6,140 bases of DNA. It comes from Candidatus Aerophobota bacterium (GTDB lineage: Bacteria; Aerophobota; Aerophobia; Aerophobales; AE-B3A). Of this stretch, positions 5,909-6,140 are shown in pieces (position 1 is the first letter of the stretch; every line of letters begins with the position of its first letter). The translations under genes were made by a program, and so were the position numbers. The notes under the pieces are model-generated. The model did not search any database and had not been told where the DNA came from. It saw only the letters and a list, made by a program, of their open reading frames with translations. The stretch spans positions 1-6,140 of the forward strand of contig JAUWAK010000065.1 in assembly GCA_030602105.1 (NCBI GenBank). Reading direction: 5' to 3'.

Positions 5909-6140
5909 TCACTCTACCTTATTTACTTCAACTGCCTGCAACCCTCGCTCAGTCTCCTCAACATTGAAGGAAACCTTGTCACCCTGGTCCAGGCTCTTAA
6001 ATCCCTCCTGTTCAATCTTGGAGAAATGAACAAAAATATCTTCTCCGTTTTCCCTCTGGATGAAGCCGTAACCTTTACGGTCATCGAACCACTTTACGGT
6101 TCCCTCTTCTCGCTCTGCACTGTCTACCTCTACCTTTGCA
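5909..6140 (-). CDS. cold-shock domain protein (5' end outside the window)
   Basis: This is a small single-strand RNA/DNA-binding beta-barrel protein that probably melts RNA structure or tunes translation. The visible 76 residues end at TGA 5911-5909. The cold-shock domain begins at GTVKWFDDRKGYGFI, which contains RNP1 (KGYGFI). RNP2 follows as DIFVHFSKI, then EGFKSLDQGDKVSFNV and the end QAVEVNKVE. Ahead of the domain are about 12 mostly acidic residues (AKVEVDSAEREE). No ATG, GTG or TTG lies in frame before the domain, and the codon split by the edge ends in T, so the start lies at least two codons beyond the window. Most Csp proteins begin only one to four residues before GTVKWF, so this one has a short N-terminal extension. 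No hairpin-plus-T-run terminator follows its stop, so read-through into hpf is possible. Confidence 0.9.
   Translation of the reverse strand, partial: AKVEVDSAEREEGTVKWFDDRKGYGFIQRENGEDIFVHFSKIEQEGFKSLDQGDKVSFNVEETERGLQAVEVNKVE

Noticed and set aside
5767..5967. Plus-strand 66-codon open frame over the csp-hpf gap
   Set aside because: It has no recognisable motif and runs antisense into the cold-shock gene, with no supporting ribosome-binding site.

Overview
This window looks like a stretch of chromosomal core genome from a bacterium. It holds six recognisable genes plus one gene remnant, and I see no rRNA, tRNA, CRISPR array, insertion sequence or phage gene. Most starts have a strong Shine-Dalgarno sequence, and TTG and GTG starts are used freely. 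The gene content (a DUF2905 membrane protein, a class A penicillin-binding protein, and the long form of HPF) fits a free-living, peptidoglycan-making bacterium, possibly from a poorly sampled or uncultivated lineage. I cannot name the phylum from the sequence alone.

The layout is two converging blocks. On the + strand (1-2336, continuing as a remnant) are a small DUF2905 membrane protein and a bifunctional class A penicillin-binding protein. Overlapping the end of the latter is the eroded N-terminus of a SAM hydrolase (SAM hydroxide adenosyltransferase, DUF62 family) gene. The remnant runs directly into the 3' end of the opposing metK.

On the - strand, reading from the right edge, the order is a cold-shock protein (5' end cut off by the window), long-form ribosome hibernation factor HPF, a PtsN/fructose-type PTS EIIA protein, a sugar-phosphate nucleotidylyltransferase with a left-handed beta-helix tail, and S-adenosylmethionine synthetase (metK). 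From hpf to metK the gaps are 52, 33 and 19 bases with a ribosome-binding site before each gene, so these four are probably one operon. The 183 bases between csp and hpf hold a possible promoter and a GC-rich inverted repeat.

Functionally, the - strand block joins stress and translation control (CSP, HPF), a PTS-type regulatory phosphocarrier (EIIA), activated-sugar supply and SAM supply. The + strand block concerns the cell envelope. The most interesting points are the SAM-hydrolase relic lying end to end with SAM synthetase, the loss of the second conserved histidine in the EIIA protein, and the unexplained leader of hpf. I found no clear evidence of a wholly new biological system.
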